This document shows, piece after piece, positions 1 to 7,647 of a DNA stretch of 22,663 nucleotides. Source of the DNA: a virus. How positions within the stretch are numbered: position 1 is the stretch's first letter; every line of letters starts with the position of its first letter. The notes beneath the pieces are model-generated. The model saw only the letters and a list, made by a program, of their open reading frames with translations. It made no database searches and was not told where the DNA came from. The stretch covers positions 1-22,663 of IMG/VR virus record IMGVR_UViG_3300035698_005795. The stretch is one strand, 5' to 3'. The translations under genes and the position numbers were made by a program.

Positions 1-3000
1 ATCCAATGCCCATTCAATAGCCATACCTGCAAGTTTTTTAGCAAGAATTTCAGCTAACCATTTAAGCATGTTCTGACCTATCATGTTCATTTGTTCCATG
101 ATAACATCAGAAGTAGATGTTTCCTCGACTACCCTTTCTTGATTATGTTTTGCTCTTACTCCCGCAATATCATGTTCTAACTGAATGGCTCTTGTTTTAG
201 CAAAAGAGTCTATTTGGCCTTTAGTGTGTCCTGCCTGTGTGTAATTATCAAGATCCCTTTGATAAGCAGCTTGAAGGTTAGAAATACTATTTTCAGTTTT
301 TTCATTTAATTGTGATATTCGGTCATTTTCCATTTGTTCAGAAAGAGAACCAAAAGAAACAACTGCATCAGCAATACCAGAACTTAATTGCTCTGTAAAA
401 TTTGAGGAGATCATTATCATTGTCTCCCCAAAACTTTCAGCGGCAGCAGCAGACTCTTGAAAACCTAACTTAATTTGTTCAAAAAATGTACCAGTAGCAG
501 CCGTTGTTTTATGTAAGGCATCTTCCTGGGTCATTAATCCAGCTTCTTGCATGGCTGTTACAGCTTCCGCATACGCTTGGGCACTGTAAATGCCCCTCTT
601 GTATCCAGCTTCAACTATATCCCATCGTTTTTTTAATTCAGTTTTTATTTCCCCTAAGCGTTTTTTAGCAAGACTTTTTGCTTTCTCAAAATATCCAGCC
701 TCTAATTTATCCATTACCTCCCTTGACTTTGAAAGTAATGCTGCTCTATCATCAAATAAATCTTTATAATTTTGGGAAGATTTTCCCCCAATAGCTTCTT
801 CTGCTTTTAAAAGAGAATCATAACTCCGTATTACACTTAAAGAATATTCTGTTTGGAGTTTTAATTTATCATCCGTTAACTTTCTATAATCTTCGTACTC
901 ACCGGTAAAACTTACATCTAAAGCCTTTTTCTTTTGTTTCAATAAGGTTTTTTGTAATTTTAATTGTTCCTTTACCAACTTCTCTGCAAGCTTTAATCTT
1001 TCTTGCTTTTCTTCCCTATCTGCCATAAGCAAATCATTTTCTTCTTGCTGAGGTTGGGCTTTACCGGCTTCAGCAAGTTCTTTGTGCTTCTCCTTAATAT
1101 CATCGACCATCTTTTTATATTTAGCCGTGATCTTCGCATTTGCATCTTTGGATAACCGAACCCGTAAACTTTCTAACCAATTTGAAGCGGAAGCAATAGC
1201 TTTGTTTTTCTTCTCGGTTTCCTTTATGGCGGCATCTGTTTGTTTTTTTCTTAAAATATCAAGTTCAAAATTTAAAGCCTCCGTGGTAGCTTTAATATCT
1301 TCATTATAACCATCTATTATTCCTTTGAGTTGATTAATAGTCTTTTTCGCTTCTTTAGGAGTTATGATACCAGTAATAAGCTTGTCTTGCGTATCGACTT
1401 TATTACTATTGGCTTTATCAATTAAACCTTGCAATTTTGCAATTTGCTGTTGGGCAGCCTCTGTTGTTTTACTTATCACATTTTTATAAAATTGAACCTT
1501 GTTTGTAGCACCTTGGTTTAAGTACTTCTGCAATTTAATAATGTATTCAACTTCAATAGCAAAACCAGCAGCAGCTTTTTCACCACGAACAAGAAGTTCC
1601 TGTTCTGCGTTTCCTTCCACCTTTTTCAGTCTATCATCATATATTTTATCCATTGCTGCTTTTGCTGAGGAGACTTGTTTTATTAACTTGCTCATTTTTA
1701 CTTTAGACACATAACCGGCTTCTTCCCAAGCATCTGAAAAGATACTAGGTATAGAATCTCCAAGGGATGAAAAAGCTGTTTTCATCTCCTCTTTTTTCTG
1801 TACCATAATTCTTAACTGATTATTTAAAGCCTCTTCTACGCCAGCTTGCATCCGTACTAATATAGGACCAACGGCTCCCGTAGATTTTGCTATGGTCTCC
1901 ACTAATTTCTTTATCTCTAATTCCTGATCTTTAATACTAAGCAAAAAATCAGGACTGATGGAATTAAATTTTATGTACCTCTTTAAAACAAAGTCAAAGC
2001 TTTCGCCGAGTTTTGATACTTCTCGACCTAACTCTATTTCAATATCCCTTTGATTTGCCAAAACTTTATTATATTTAATGGTGTCTGGAAGAAAACCAGC
2101 TTCTATTTGTCTTGCTCTTTCTTTTTCTACTCCAGCGGTGTCCCTTTGTGCTGCGGCAAGGTCTTTCTCTAACCTTATTACTATTTTAATTCTTGCTCCC
2201 ATAGTTTTACTTAAATTTAAGGCAATAAGCTCCTCTTGTTTTTTAATAAGCTTTTCCACGGCTATACTTGCCGTATCATAACTATCTCCAAGGAGTTTAG
2301 TGCTGATCTTCATTTTATCTAATTCAATTTTTAATCTTTCAAGGACGGCTTTTCTTTCTCTTTCACCAGAAGTTGTATCATTTAATTTATCCCTATAAGC
2401 CTCCAATATTCTTAGATTGTTTTCCATCTTGTCAGTTACAGCGGTTAATGTCCGTACTTGTTTTTGCAAAGCAGTTTCCCAATTTTGAAAACCTTGGACA
2501 ACAGCCAAAATAATTGTACTAATGCCCCAAATAACTAAACCTATTCCTCCTAAACTCCCTTTCAATCCAGTAAATGCCATTCGTAAAAGAAGAACAGCAG
2601 CGGTTAAAGCACCTATACCAACGGCAAGAATAGCAGCAGAGGTTACTAAATCCACAATTACTTTACCAACTCCAGTTTTTGCAACTGCTACTAAAATATC
2701 CACTAAACTACGGAGCATTTTTACCAAAATCTTTATATTTCCAGCTAATCCTTGTTCTCCTATTTCAACAGCCAATACCTTTAATTTATCTATCAACTGT
2801 TTAAACTGGACTTGTAATCCTTGTAACTGGGTTTGTGCCATATCAGCAGCTACACCGACCTCAAACATTTGATCTTTAAGGGAAGCAATACCATCTACAT
2901 TCTCTACTAAAGTAGTGATAGCAGAAGCACCACGAAGCCCAAATAATCTAAATGCCTTTTTAGACGAATTAACAACCTTACGAAGTTCTTTTAATATAGT

Positions 3001-3969
3001 AATGAAATCATTTGATTCTGTATTAAGTTTGGAAAGGTCTGCTCCAGCTTCAAGAAAAGCCTCACGGAGTTTTTGATTCGGTGCAACAAGTCGAGCAAGG
3101 ACTTGACGCATACCAGTACCTATCGTAGATGCTTTCAAACCAGCATTAGCGAGTGTTCCAGCAGCAGCGGCAGTAATTTCAAGTCCGAGTCCTGCTTTCT
3201 TTGCTATTGGACCGAGGTAATTGAACGCTGTCCGCAATTTTGTAATGTCAAGCTTAGATTTGTTCACAGCAATAGCAAACACGTCGGAGACTCTTGTTGC
3301 GTCAACGGTAGATAATTGGAAAGCTCTAATAGAAGTAGTCACCAGATCGGCTACTTCTTTCATGTCAGAAAGTGTGCCAGTAGCAAGATTTGCAACAGCA
3401 CGAATTGAATCAATGGTTTCAGCAGCAGAAAAACCAGCCTGCCCAAGAACAACCATGGCATCACCAACTTCTGCCGTGCTGAATTTTGTATTAGAGGCTA
3501 CATCTTTAAGAACCTCTCCCATACCTTTAACTTCACCACTTGTTACACCGGTAATAGCTTGGAGGTTTTTGAGAGCCTGGTCATATTCTGCTATGGCTTT
3601 GATACCATTTTTTATACTATTAATCATACCCATTAAAAGCCCAGCCCCTAAAGCATAAGAGGATGTGACTTTTATTGCAGCAGCTAATCTATCAACACCT
3701 CCAGTAATGGAAGCTATTTGTTTACCTGTATTTTCACCAGATTTTGTAACTTTATCAAAAGCTTTACCAGATGCTTTTAATGTTGCATTGAGTTTTTTAT
3801 TGGCAATATCCAACATAGTAACGGAACGAACCGCAGATTTGTTCATTTCAACAAATCCTTTACCTACATTCTTTGTCCAAGTCCGTAGTTCTCGCATTGC
3901 TGCTGTGAAGGTTTTATCTATTTTACCTTTAAATATAACACCTAGTTGTAATTGATTACTTAAAGGCAT
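1..3969 (-). CDS. Tail tape measure protein (3' end cut by window edge)
   Basis: This protein sets tail length and is threaded through the tail tube. The frame is open from an ATG at 3969 to position 1 (at least 1323 residues) and leaves the window still coding, so the C-terminus is missing. The ATG follows a good AAGGAG site. About residues 130-370 look like the TP901-type tape measure domain (PhageMin_Tail): a stretch reading GVTSGEVKGMGEVLKDVA, then Ala/Gly-rich helices with NTKFSTAEVGDAMVVLGQAG. A hydrophobic segment lies near residues 430-490 (DNA 2500-2680), typical of tape measures that also act in genome entry. The rest is long Lys/Glu/Gln-rich helix with strong coiled-coil character. 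It lies directly downstream of the chaperone pair G and G-T, the standard position. The family call is made by eye, but length, composition and context agree. Confidence 0.93.
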   Translation of the reverse strand, partial: MPLSNQLQLGVIFKGKIDKTFTAAMRELRTWTKNVGKGFVEMNKSAVRSVTMLDIANKKLNATLKASGKAFDKVTKSGENTGKQIASITGGVDRLAAAIKVTSSYALGAGLLMGMINSIKNGIKAIAEYDQALKNLQAITGVTSGEVKGMGEVLKDVASNTKFSTAEVGDAMVVLGQAGFSAAETIDSIRAVANLATGTLSDMKEVADLVTTSIRAFQLSTVDATRVSDVFAIAVNKSKLDITKLRTAFNYLGPIAKKAGLGLEITAAAAGTLANAGLKASTIGTGMRQVLARLVAPNQKLREAFLEAGADLSKLNTESNDFITILKELRKVVNSSKKAFRLFGLRGASAITTLVENVDGIASLKDQMFEVGVAADMAQTQLQGLQVQFKQLIDKLKVLAVEIGEQGLAGNIKILVKMLRSLVDILVAVAKTGVGKVIVDLVTSAAILAVGIGALTAAVLLLRMAFTGLKGSLGGIGLVIWGISTIILAVVQGFQNWETALQKQVRTLTAVTDKMENNLRILEAYRDKLNDTTSGERERKAVLERLKIELDKMKISTKLLGDSYDTASIAVEKLIKKQEELIALNLSKTMGARIKIVIRLEKDLAAAQRDTAGVEKERARQIEAGFLPDTIKYNKVLANQRDIEIELGREVSKLGESFDFVLKRYIKFNSISPDFLLSIKDQELEIKKLVETIAKSTGAVGPILVRMQAGVEEALNNQLRIMVQKKEEMKTAFSSLGDSIPSIFSDAWEEAGYVSKVKMSKLIKQVSSAKAAMDKIYDDRLKKVEGNAEQELLVRGEKAAAGFAIEVEYIIKLQKYLNQGATNKVQFYKNVISKTTEAAQQQIAKLQGLIDKANSNKVDTQDKLITGIITPKEAKKTINQLKGIIDGYNEDIKATTEALNFELDILRKKQTDAAIKETEKKNKAIASASNWLESLRVRLSKDANAKITAKYKKMVDDIKEKHKELAEAGKAQPQQEENDLLMADREEKQERLKLAEKLVKEQLKLQKTLLKQKKKALDVSFTGEYEDYRKLTDDKLKLQTEYSLSVIRSYDSLLKAEEAIGGKSSQNYKDLFDDRAALLSKSREVMDKLEAGYFEKAKSLAKKRLGEIKTELKKRWDIVEAGYKRGIYSAQAYAEAVTAMQEAGLMTQEDALHKTTAATGTFFEQIKLGFQESAAAAESFGETMIMISSNFTEQLSSGIADAVVSFGSLSEQMENDRISQLNEKTENSISNLQAAYQRDLDNYTQAGHTKGQIDSFAKTRAIQLEHDIAGVRAKHNQERVVEETSTSDVIMEQMNMIGQNMLKWLAEILAKKLAGMAIEWALD

Positions 3970-4007
3970 TAACTTCTCCTTAGTTCGTTTGTCTATGTGA
4001 CAAAGCC

Positions 4008-4753
4008 TTAGTTTTGTGCCGATTCACGTTTTTTTCCAGTTAATTCTTTTTCCCAATGTAACTGCATTTTTAAAGTTCGTGCTTCACCTTCTTCAGGATT
4101 TAGGTTTTTATAATCTTTTGGATCGCCAAAAAGCATAGTATCCTGCTTTGCTTGAGCAGCAAAAGTTTTAGCGAGTACGTTTGAAGTAGTTTCTGGTTTA
4201 CTAGTACCAACACCGAGCATTGAACCAAGAACTTTAAATTTTTCAACTTCCCGTTTACAAGTCTGCTCATACAAGATCATAATTTGCCGTCTGGTAAGTC
4301 CTCCTTCTTGATATCCGAGGGTGAAAACGTCTCGGAGGGTATAACCGTATCGTTCACAGACTGTGGTAACTGCCCCATCGAAGGTATCAAACTCTTCACC
4401 TTCTCGATGAGGCTCTGTCCGTTTTTTATGAAAGTCTCAAAATTCATATCAAAAACGGCATTAGAAAACTCCATAAGCTGGTTATTGCTCATTTCATCAA
4501 ACTTTGCATTATTATCAGTAACCATTTTAAAAATCATTTCCAGATTTGTATTAATAATACCGGTAATTGCCGTTACTAACTCCTCATCCTTCATCTTGCT
4601 AAAATCATCTCCGCCAGTAATCTGAATGACTGTTTTAGCTATGATTTTAATTAAGTCAGTTTCCTCTTTTAGGGCAAGAGGGAAGATGGTAGTTTCTACC
4701 ATCTCCCTCGAGCCGACCATGAATTTCTTTACGTCTGGATTAAGATTGGACAT
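4008..4753 (-). CDS. Tail assembly chaperone G-T fusion (programmed -1 frameshift product)
   Basis: Predicted frameshifted chaperone of about 248 residues: 111 residues of G through AAC at 4423-4421, then the -1 frame from 4421 to the TAA at 4010-4008. In lambda-like phages G and G-T coat the tape measure and recruit tail tube subunits. The -1 frame is open from 4436, just after a TGA at 4439-4437. It encodes a protein-like stretch (TVCERYGYTLRDVF, then LGYQEGGLTRRQIM) before its first ATG at 4280. No ATG, GTG or TTG lies in that frame between 4436 and 4280. The ATG at 4280 has no ribosome site at normal distance; the nearest GGAGG is about 17 nt away. The downstream frame is therefore most simply reached by frameshifting. 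A separate 90-residue protein starting at 4280 is the less likely alternative. Confidence 0.82.
4277..4753 (-). CDS. Tail assembly chaperone G
   Basis: 158-residue, mostly helical acidic protein in the position of lambda gpG, between the tail tube and tape measure genes. Its ATG at 4753 follows AAAGGAGG at ideal spacing. It ends at a TGA (4279-4277) that overlaps an ATG of the downstream frame. It is the unshifted product; most ribosomes should end here, giving excess G over G-T as in lambda. There is no motif that proves the family by eye. The call rests on size, gene order and the frameshift signal inside its last third. A strong hairpin (4678-4709) sits 44-75 nt into the coding region. Confidence 0.8.
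   Translation of the reverse strand: MSNLNPDVKKFMVGSREMVETTIFPLALKEETDLIKIIAKTVIQITGGDDFSKMKDEELVTAITGIINTNLEMIFKMVTDNNAKFDEMSNNQLMEFSNAVFDMNFETFIKNGQSLIEKVKSLIPSMGQLPQSVNDTVIPSETFSPSDIKKEDLPDGKL
4372..4427 (-). promoter_or_regulatory. Programmed -1 ribosomal frameshift element
   Basis: On the minus strand the zero frame reads AT[A AAA AAC], a canonical X XXY YYZ slippery heptamer at 4427-4421. After a 7-nt spacer (4420-4414) comes a stem: 5' arm 4413-4398, 12-nt loop 4397-4386, 3' arm 4385-4372. The outer stem is 10 bp (one G-U pair), followed by a 2-nt bulge and 4 more bp. The heptamer lies within the 160-nt overlap of the two open frames. Slippery site, spacer length and stem are all in the range known for dsDNA phage tail chaperone genes. 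Confidence 0.85.
4678..4709 (-). repeat. Intragenic hairpin near the start of the G chaperone gene
   Basis: Inverted repeat with arms of 14 pairs, one bulged base and a 3-nt loop: 4678-4683 plus 4685-4692 pair with 4696-4709. It is transcribed 44-75 nt downstream of the G start codon. Strong enough to fold in the mRNA; role unknown. Confidence 0.7.
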
Positions 4754-4792
4754 TACTTCCTCCTTTAAGTTAAAAATAGGAAATTGTTCCTA

Positions 4793-5374
4793 TTAAGTAA
4801 ACAAAATACGACCAAGTGGTTTTGCGTCCCAAACGGCGTTTCCACCTGTTACATCAGAAGAGGCGTTCTTACTTTCAATGGAAATTGGAGAGGCTGAAAA
4901 ATCCTCTGCCTGAAAGTCAACTTCGCCGTTGGAAGCAACCTGGGCTCTTGGGAAAATAATGTCCATATAATTTGTGTTATTAGGGAACGTATAACGAGCT
5001 TCCATTCTAACATAAATTGAAGCAGACAAATTTCCAAGAGCAATTTCACCCGAATGAACAAGAGTATAACTTGCGGGGTCTAACCCATTTGCAAGTGCCA
5101 AGTTCGCAGGTGTTATTTGCTTAAACGCACATTCAAGCATAGCTTTCTGACGAATAGGAACGGAGTAATCCTCAATAAGAGGAAAACCGGACTCAAGTAC
5201 TGCCCAGTCAACTGTTCCTGTGTACTTAGTGTTAGCCAAAGCACCAATACTGTCACTTGCAGAAAGCTGAGGTTCGATAAGAGGAATGCTGGCAGCCGAC
5301 TCACCTATTCTGATCTGGGCTAACCCCAGAGCGACAGTAGAAGTATCCGTGATTACTGGTCCTGATCTTGCCAT
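4793..5374 (-). CDS. Major tail tube protein candidate (V-like)
   Basis: 193-residue protein, beta-rich by composition, directly upstream of the tail chaperone pair. That is the usual place of the tail tube subunit, which polymerises into the tail shaft around the tape measure. No diagnostic motif is visible, so the call rests on size and order. I chose the ATG at 5374 (MARSGPVITD) because the AAGGAG site lies 7 nt upstream; the in-frame ATG at 5380 is only about one base from that site. A 6-bp hairpin (5314-5330) lies 44-60 nt after the start. A short 57-bp gap separates it from the zinc-ribbon gene upstream. Confidence 0.72.
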   Translation of the reverse strand: MARSGPVITDTSTVALGLAQIRIGESAASIPLIEPQLSASDSIGALANTKYTGTVDWAVLESGFPLIEDYSVPIRQKAMLECAFKQITPANLALANGLDPASYTLVHSGEIALGNLSASIYVRMEARYTFPNNTNYMDIIFPRAQVASNGEVDFQAEDFSASPISIESKNASSDVTGGNAVWDAKPLGRILFT

Positions 5375-5437
5375 TTTCATACTCCTTTTAAAAGATTAAT
5401 TAAAATACCCAATACCAGTAATTGTTCTGGTGATTCC

Positions 5438-5695
5438 CTATTTTGTAGGGTTTGTTAGATTGTCAGATGAAGGAAGAAATGTTAAAAAGTTGTCATGTCC
5501 ACAAAGTCTGTTTAAGCATTTCATTCTAAGTGTACCATGGATTAGTAATTCCACAGGAGGCTCTTTTAAAGCTGAATCCTGCGGGCTCTTGCCAAATATG
5601 AAATGATAACAACCATTATCAAGTCTCTTAATAAGGTTCTTATCGCATTTCTCACATTTTACCATAACTCCTGGTTTGTCATTTTTAATAATCAT
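5438..5695 (-). CDS. Small zinc-ribbon protein, Com-like
   Basis: 85-residue protein with two cysteine knuckles, C14-x2-C17 and C60-x4-C65, plus C29 between them. The arrangement resembles the zinc-ribbon Com family of Mu-like phages (in Mu, Com activates translation of mom), but the match is by pattern only and any zinc ribbon would fit. The start chosen is the ATG at 5695, whose ATGA overlaps the stop of the upstream gene, so translation is probably coupled. A TTG at 5716 in the same frame is possible but less likely. Its place between the tail terminator and tail tube genes is unusual. It could be a nucleic-acid binding regulator or a structural zinc protein. Confidence 0.6.
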   Translation of the reverse strand: MIIKNDKPGVMVKCEKCDKNLIKRLDNGCYHFIFGKSPQDSALKEPPVELLIHGTLRMKCLNRLCGHDNFLTFLPSSDNLTNPTK

Positions 5696-6162
5696 ATCTT
5701 GGTACCCCATCTCCAAGTTGTTGGTATAACAATATATTTCGTATCATCATCTGCATCCAATTCTTCGGATTCAGTATCAGGTAAAATCATGAACCCACCG
5801 TCTAATAATGTCCAAGCACCTGTTGCTCTTGAACGATAAATAGGAACACGTCTTGTACCATCGTTTTGGTCACTATCCGTAAGATAATCCATTACAGTAT
5901 CAGTTAATTGAGCAAGCTTAAAACCCTCATTATCTTGTCTGGTACAACAATAGATTTCGATTGTTAATGTGCCAGTTTCTCTATCCAATTCACCAAAACG
6001 AAAGTTCACCCAACGAATAACATTTCTATTTACTGTTCTTGGGCGATCAAGAGAGGTATCAAAACCAATATCAATACCTTCTATGGTGTAAAGATTATCT
6101 ATAAAGAATTTCTTTATGGAATCCTTTATGTTGGCTCTACGGGCTGTCGGATCCACTGCCAT
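5692..6162 (-). CDS. Tail terminator candidate (U-like)
   Basis: 156-residue protein placed between the gp10/Z-like gene and the tail tube gene, where lambda carries U. Tail terminators cap the tube at its head-proximal end and stop polymerisation at the length set by the tape measure. The N-terminus is helical (IKDSIKKFFIDNLYTIEGI). The middle has alternating strands, including GTLTIEIYCCTRQDNEGF and LTDTVMDYL, which fits the alpha/beta fold of this family in outline. The ATG at 6162 follows GAGGAG at good spacing. The call is positional and not proven by a motif. Confidence 0.55.
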   Translation of the reverse strand: MAVDPTARRANIKDSIKKFFIDNLYTIEGIDIGFDTSLDRPRTVNRNVIRWVNFRFGELDRETGTLTIEIYCCTRQDNEGFKLAQLTDTVMDYLTDSDQNDGTRRVPIYRSRATGAWTLLDGGFMILPDTESEELDADDDTKYIVIPTTWRWGTKI

Positions 6163-6367
6163 TTTCTTCTCCTCTATAATCTTTTAATGTCTTTATAACT
6201 AATTCCCACAGCCCTTGTAAAGCTTTTTCCTGCTTTTTACCTTTAGGAGTTTTTAAGTCAACATTTAATGTAGTATTATCAAGGGCATCCCTTAAATTAA
6301 CAAAATCGTCCTCAGTAAAGGCTACCATAAAAAAAATTTCTTTGGCTTCTACACTTACAAATTCCAT
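6137..6367 (-). CDS. Small unknown protein between tail completion and terminator genes
   Basis: 76-residue acidic/basic mixed protein (MEFVSVEAKEIFFMVAFTED and a Lys/Glu-rich C-terminus ending in GSGSDSP). I do not recognise it. The ATG at 6367 has GGAG 5 nt upstream, placed at the end of the preceding gene, and the 3' end overlaps the next gene by 26 nt. This tight packing supports a real gene. Confidence 0.6.
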   Translation of the reverse strand: MEFVSVEAKEIFFMVAFTEDDFVNLRDALDNTTLNVDLKTPKGKKQEKALQGLWELVIKTLKDYRGEENGSGSDSP

Positions 6368-6368
6368 G

Positions 6369-6929
6369 TTATCTCCACTTTGCTTTTACTAATCTTAAAG
6401 ATTTCTCACCTTGTACATTCCACATTCCTAATTTTTGATACATAGTTCTCGTTGGTCCAAACAAAGGTCTGGCTGGAAAGTTCTTATACATAGGATGTTT
6501 TGAACCGTATTCTATAACATGGGCATAAGCAGCAATAGATTTCTTTTTCCCTTTACCCAACCAAGATTTACCTCCAGAATCTTTTACTCCTGAAGGTATT
6601 CCCGCCCCGAAACCCCCACCTGTACCTTTTGATTTAAAAACTGTTATAGCCTTTAATACATCATCGTACAATCTCCAATAACCTTGACTGGTAGATTTTG
6701 TATTCTTTTTTTTCCATTTCTCGTACCTTTTTGAGTACCCTTTATACATTCCTGCAAACTTATTGCCCATTATGTTTCGTCTCAAAAGGTTCGAAACTTG
6801 TATAGCTCCCCTTCGGGGCATTTTACCCGAAGGGGAGAACTCTTGTTTAGCTACTATATTTACACCTTCAATAGCAGCAACAAGTTTTGTTAAATTTCTT
6901 TGGTTTATTTTTATTACTGGCCTAATCAC
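6369..6929 (-). CDS. HK97 gp10-like / Z-like tail completion protein
   Basis: 186-residue basic protein. The C-terminal half has IAAYAHVIEYGSKHPMY followed by NFPARPLFGPT, the pattern of the HK97 gp10 and minor tail protein Z families (aromatic-rich 'YA..iEyG' then 'pARPf'). These proteins act at the head-tail joint. The start is a GTG at 6929; the stop of the decayed gene upstream lies 2 nt before it, and only a distant GGGA is available as ribosome site. Initiation may depend on coupling or may have been altered by the insertion upstream. A perfect 12-bp inverted repeat lies inside the gene at 6806-6837. Confidence 0.75.
   Translation of the reverse strand: MIRPVIKINQRNLTKLVAAIEGVNIVAKQEFSPSGKMPRRGAIQVSNLLRRNIMGNKFAGMYKGYSKRYEKWKKKNTKSTSQGYWRLYDDVLKAITVFKSKGTGGGFGAGIPSGVKDSGGKSWLGKGKKKSIAAYAHVIEYGSKHPMYKNFPARPLFGPTRTMYQKLGMWNVQGEKSLRLVKAKWR
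6806..6837 (-). repeat. Perfect 12-bp inverted repeat inside the gp10/Z-like gene
   Basis: CTCCCCTTCGGG and CCCGAAGGGGAG are separated by 8 nt. It is GC-rich in an AT-rich genome and forms a very stable hairpin 92-123 nt after the start codon. There is no T-run, so it does not look like an intrinsic terminator. Confidence 0.8.
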
Positions 6930-6931
6930 GT

Positions 6932-7250
6932 TTAAATATGATCCCTTATTGGCGTGGTTAAAAGTTTTTTAACTGGCCATCCCATTCTAATACGTCCTCT
7001 TAAAGTAGGCCAATTAATACCAGTTTCCTCTGCCCATGCAGCAAGACATTGAGTTTTACCATTATAAGCATCCACAAGATTGACTCGATCCTGAAATTAA
7101 ACTCCCTTTAACAACATCTATCTCATTACCACATTTACATTTACATTTATAATAGCAATAATAATTGCCATTGTTAAGCTTTTTTTTAAATTTATTTAAA
7201 ACTGTCCAATATCCTATTTTATCTCCGATTTTAATTGATTCCCTTTTCAT
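6932..7250 (-). pseudogene. Decayed homing-endonuclease-like gene, short form
   Basis: The first part (ATG 7250 to TAA 7062, 62 residues) has a 'GDKIGYWTVL' start, then CKCKCG and SSQSCGCL. This is the cysteine-rich N-terminal module common in phage HNH/AP2-type homing endonucleases. It stops directly after CGCL, where those proteins normally continue into the nuclease. In the +1 frame the sequence continues NGKTQCLAAWAEETGINW and GRIRMGWPVKKL to a TAA at 6934-6932, a helix-turn-helix-like module often seen at the C-terminus of such proteins. The nuclease core is missing, so an internal deletion with frameshift is likely. The ATG at 7250 follows AAGGAG; an in-frame GTG at 7268 overlaps the upstream stop and is less likely. 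The 62-residue product may still be made. Confidence 0.68.
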
Positions 7251-7264
7251 TTTTATCTCCTTAA

Positions 7265-7645
7265 TCACAAAGCATTTATAAAACCGTCAAGTATTGTCTC
7301 ACTTACCAAAAGTTTATAACTTTTAACTTGCATATCATCATCCAATAACACACCCCTTTGAAAAAATCTAGGAGCTATGTAAAATTTACCGGTATCCCAT
7401 TTTCTTGTATAGAAACTTAAAAAATGGTACTTACTTTTTACAATAGATAGAAACGCACTCCGAAGCTCTGGAGACAAAAACTCATTGTCGTATAAGTACA
7501 TATATAATGGTTGCTTCACATCCATATTTGACAGCTTCCTATTAGGTAATACGGACGCAATTGTAACAAAAGGCACGGACATTACTGCTTTATTAACATT
7601 CCGATTCTTAGAATCATCACCTGGCAGTATGAAAAGATGTATCAT
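7265..7645 (-). CDS. Unknown protein of the glycosylation cassette, possibly GT2-related
   Basis: 126-residue protein, last intact gene of the sugar cassette. I do not recognise a family with confidence. Residues about 48-64 (YMYLYDNEFLSPELRSA) resemble the acidic metal-binding segment of the GT2 enzyme encoded upstream (FIDFDERFSDEL), and IAPRFF follows. The protein lacks a clear N-terminal nucleotide-binding half, so it may be a shortened GT2 relative or an unrelated accessory. The ATG at 7645 has AAAAGGAG, which forms the last codons of the methyltransferase gene, so the two genes are tightly linked. Confidence 0.65.
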   Translation of the reverse strand: MIHLFILPGDDSKNRNVNKAVMSVPFVTIASVLPNRKLSNMDVKQPLYMYLYDNEFLSPELRSAFLSIVKSKYHFLSFYTRKWDTGKFYIAPRFFQRGVLLDDDMQVKSYKLLVSETILDGFINAL

Positions 7646-7647
7646 AA

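Noticed and set aside
1082-3955. Plus-strand open frames within the left 4 kb
   Set aside because: All lie opposite the long tape measure frame and are its shadows; no ribosome sites and no family resemblance.
6806-6837. Intrinsic terminator within the gp10/Z-like gene
   Set aside because: The stem is strong, but no U-run follows on either strand and it lies inside a coding sequence.
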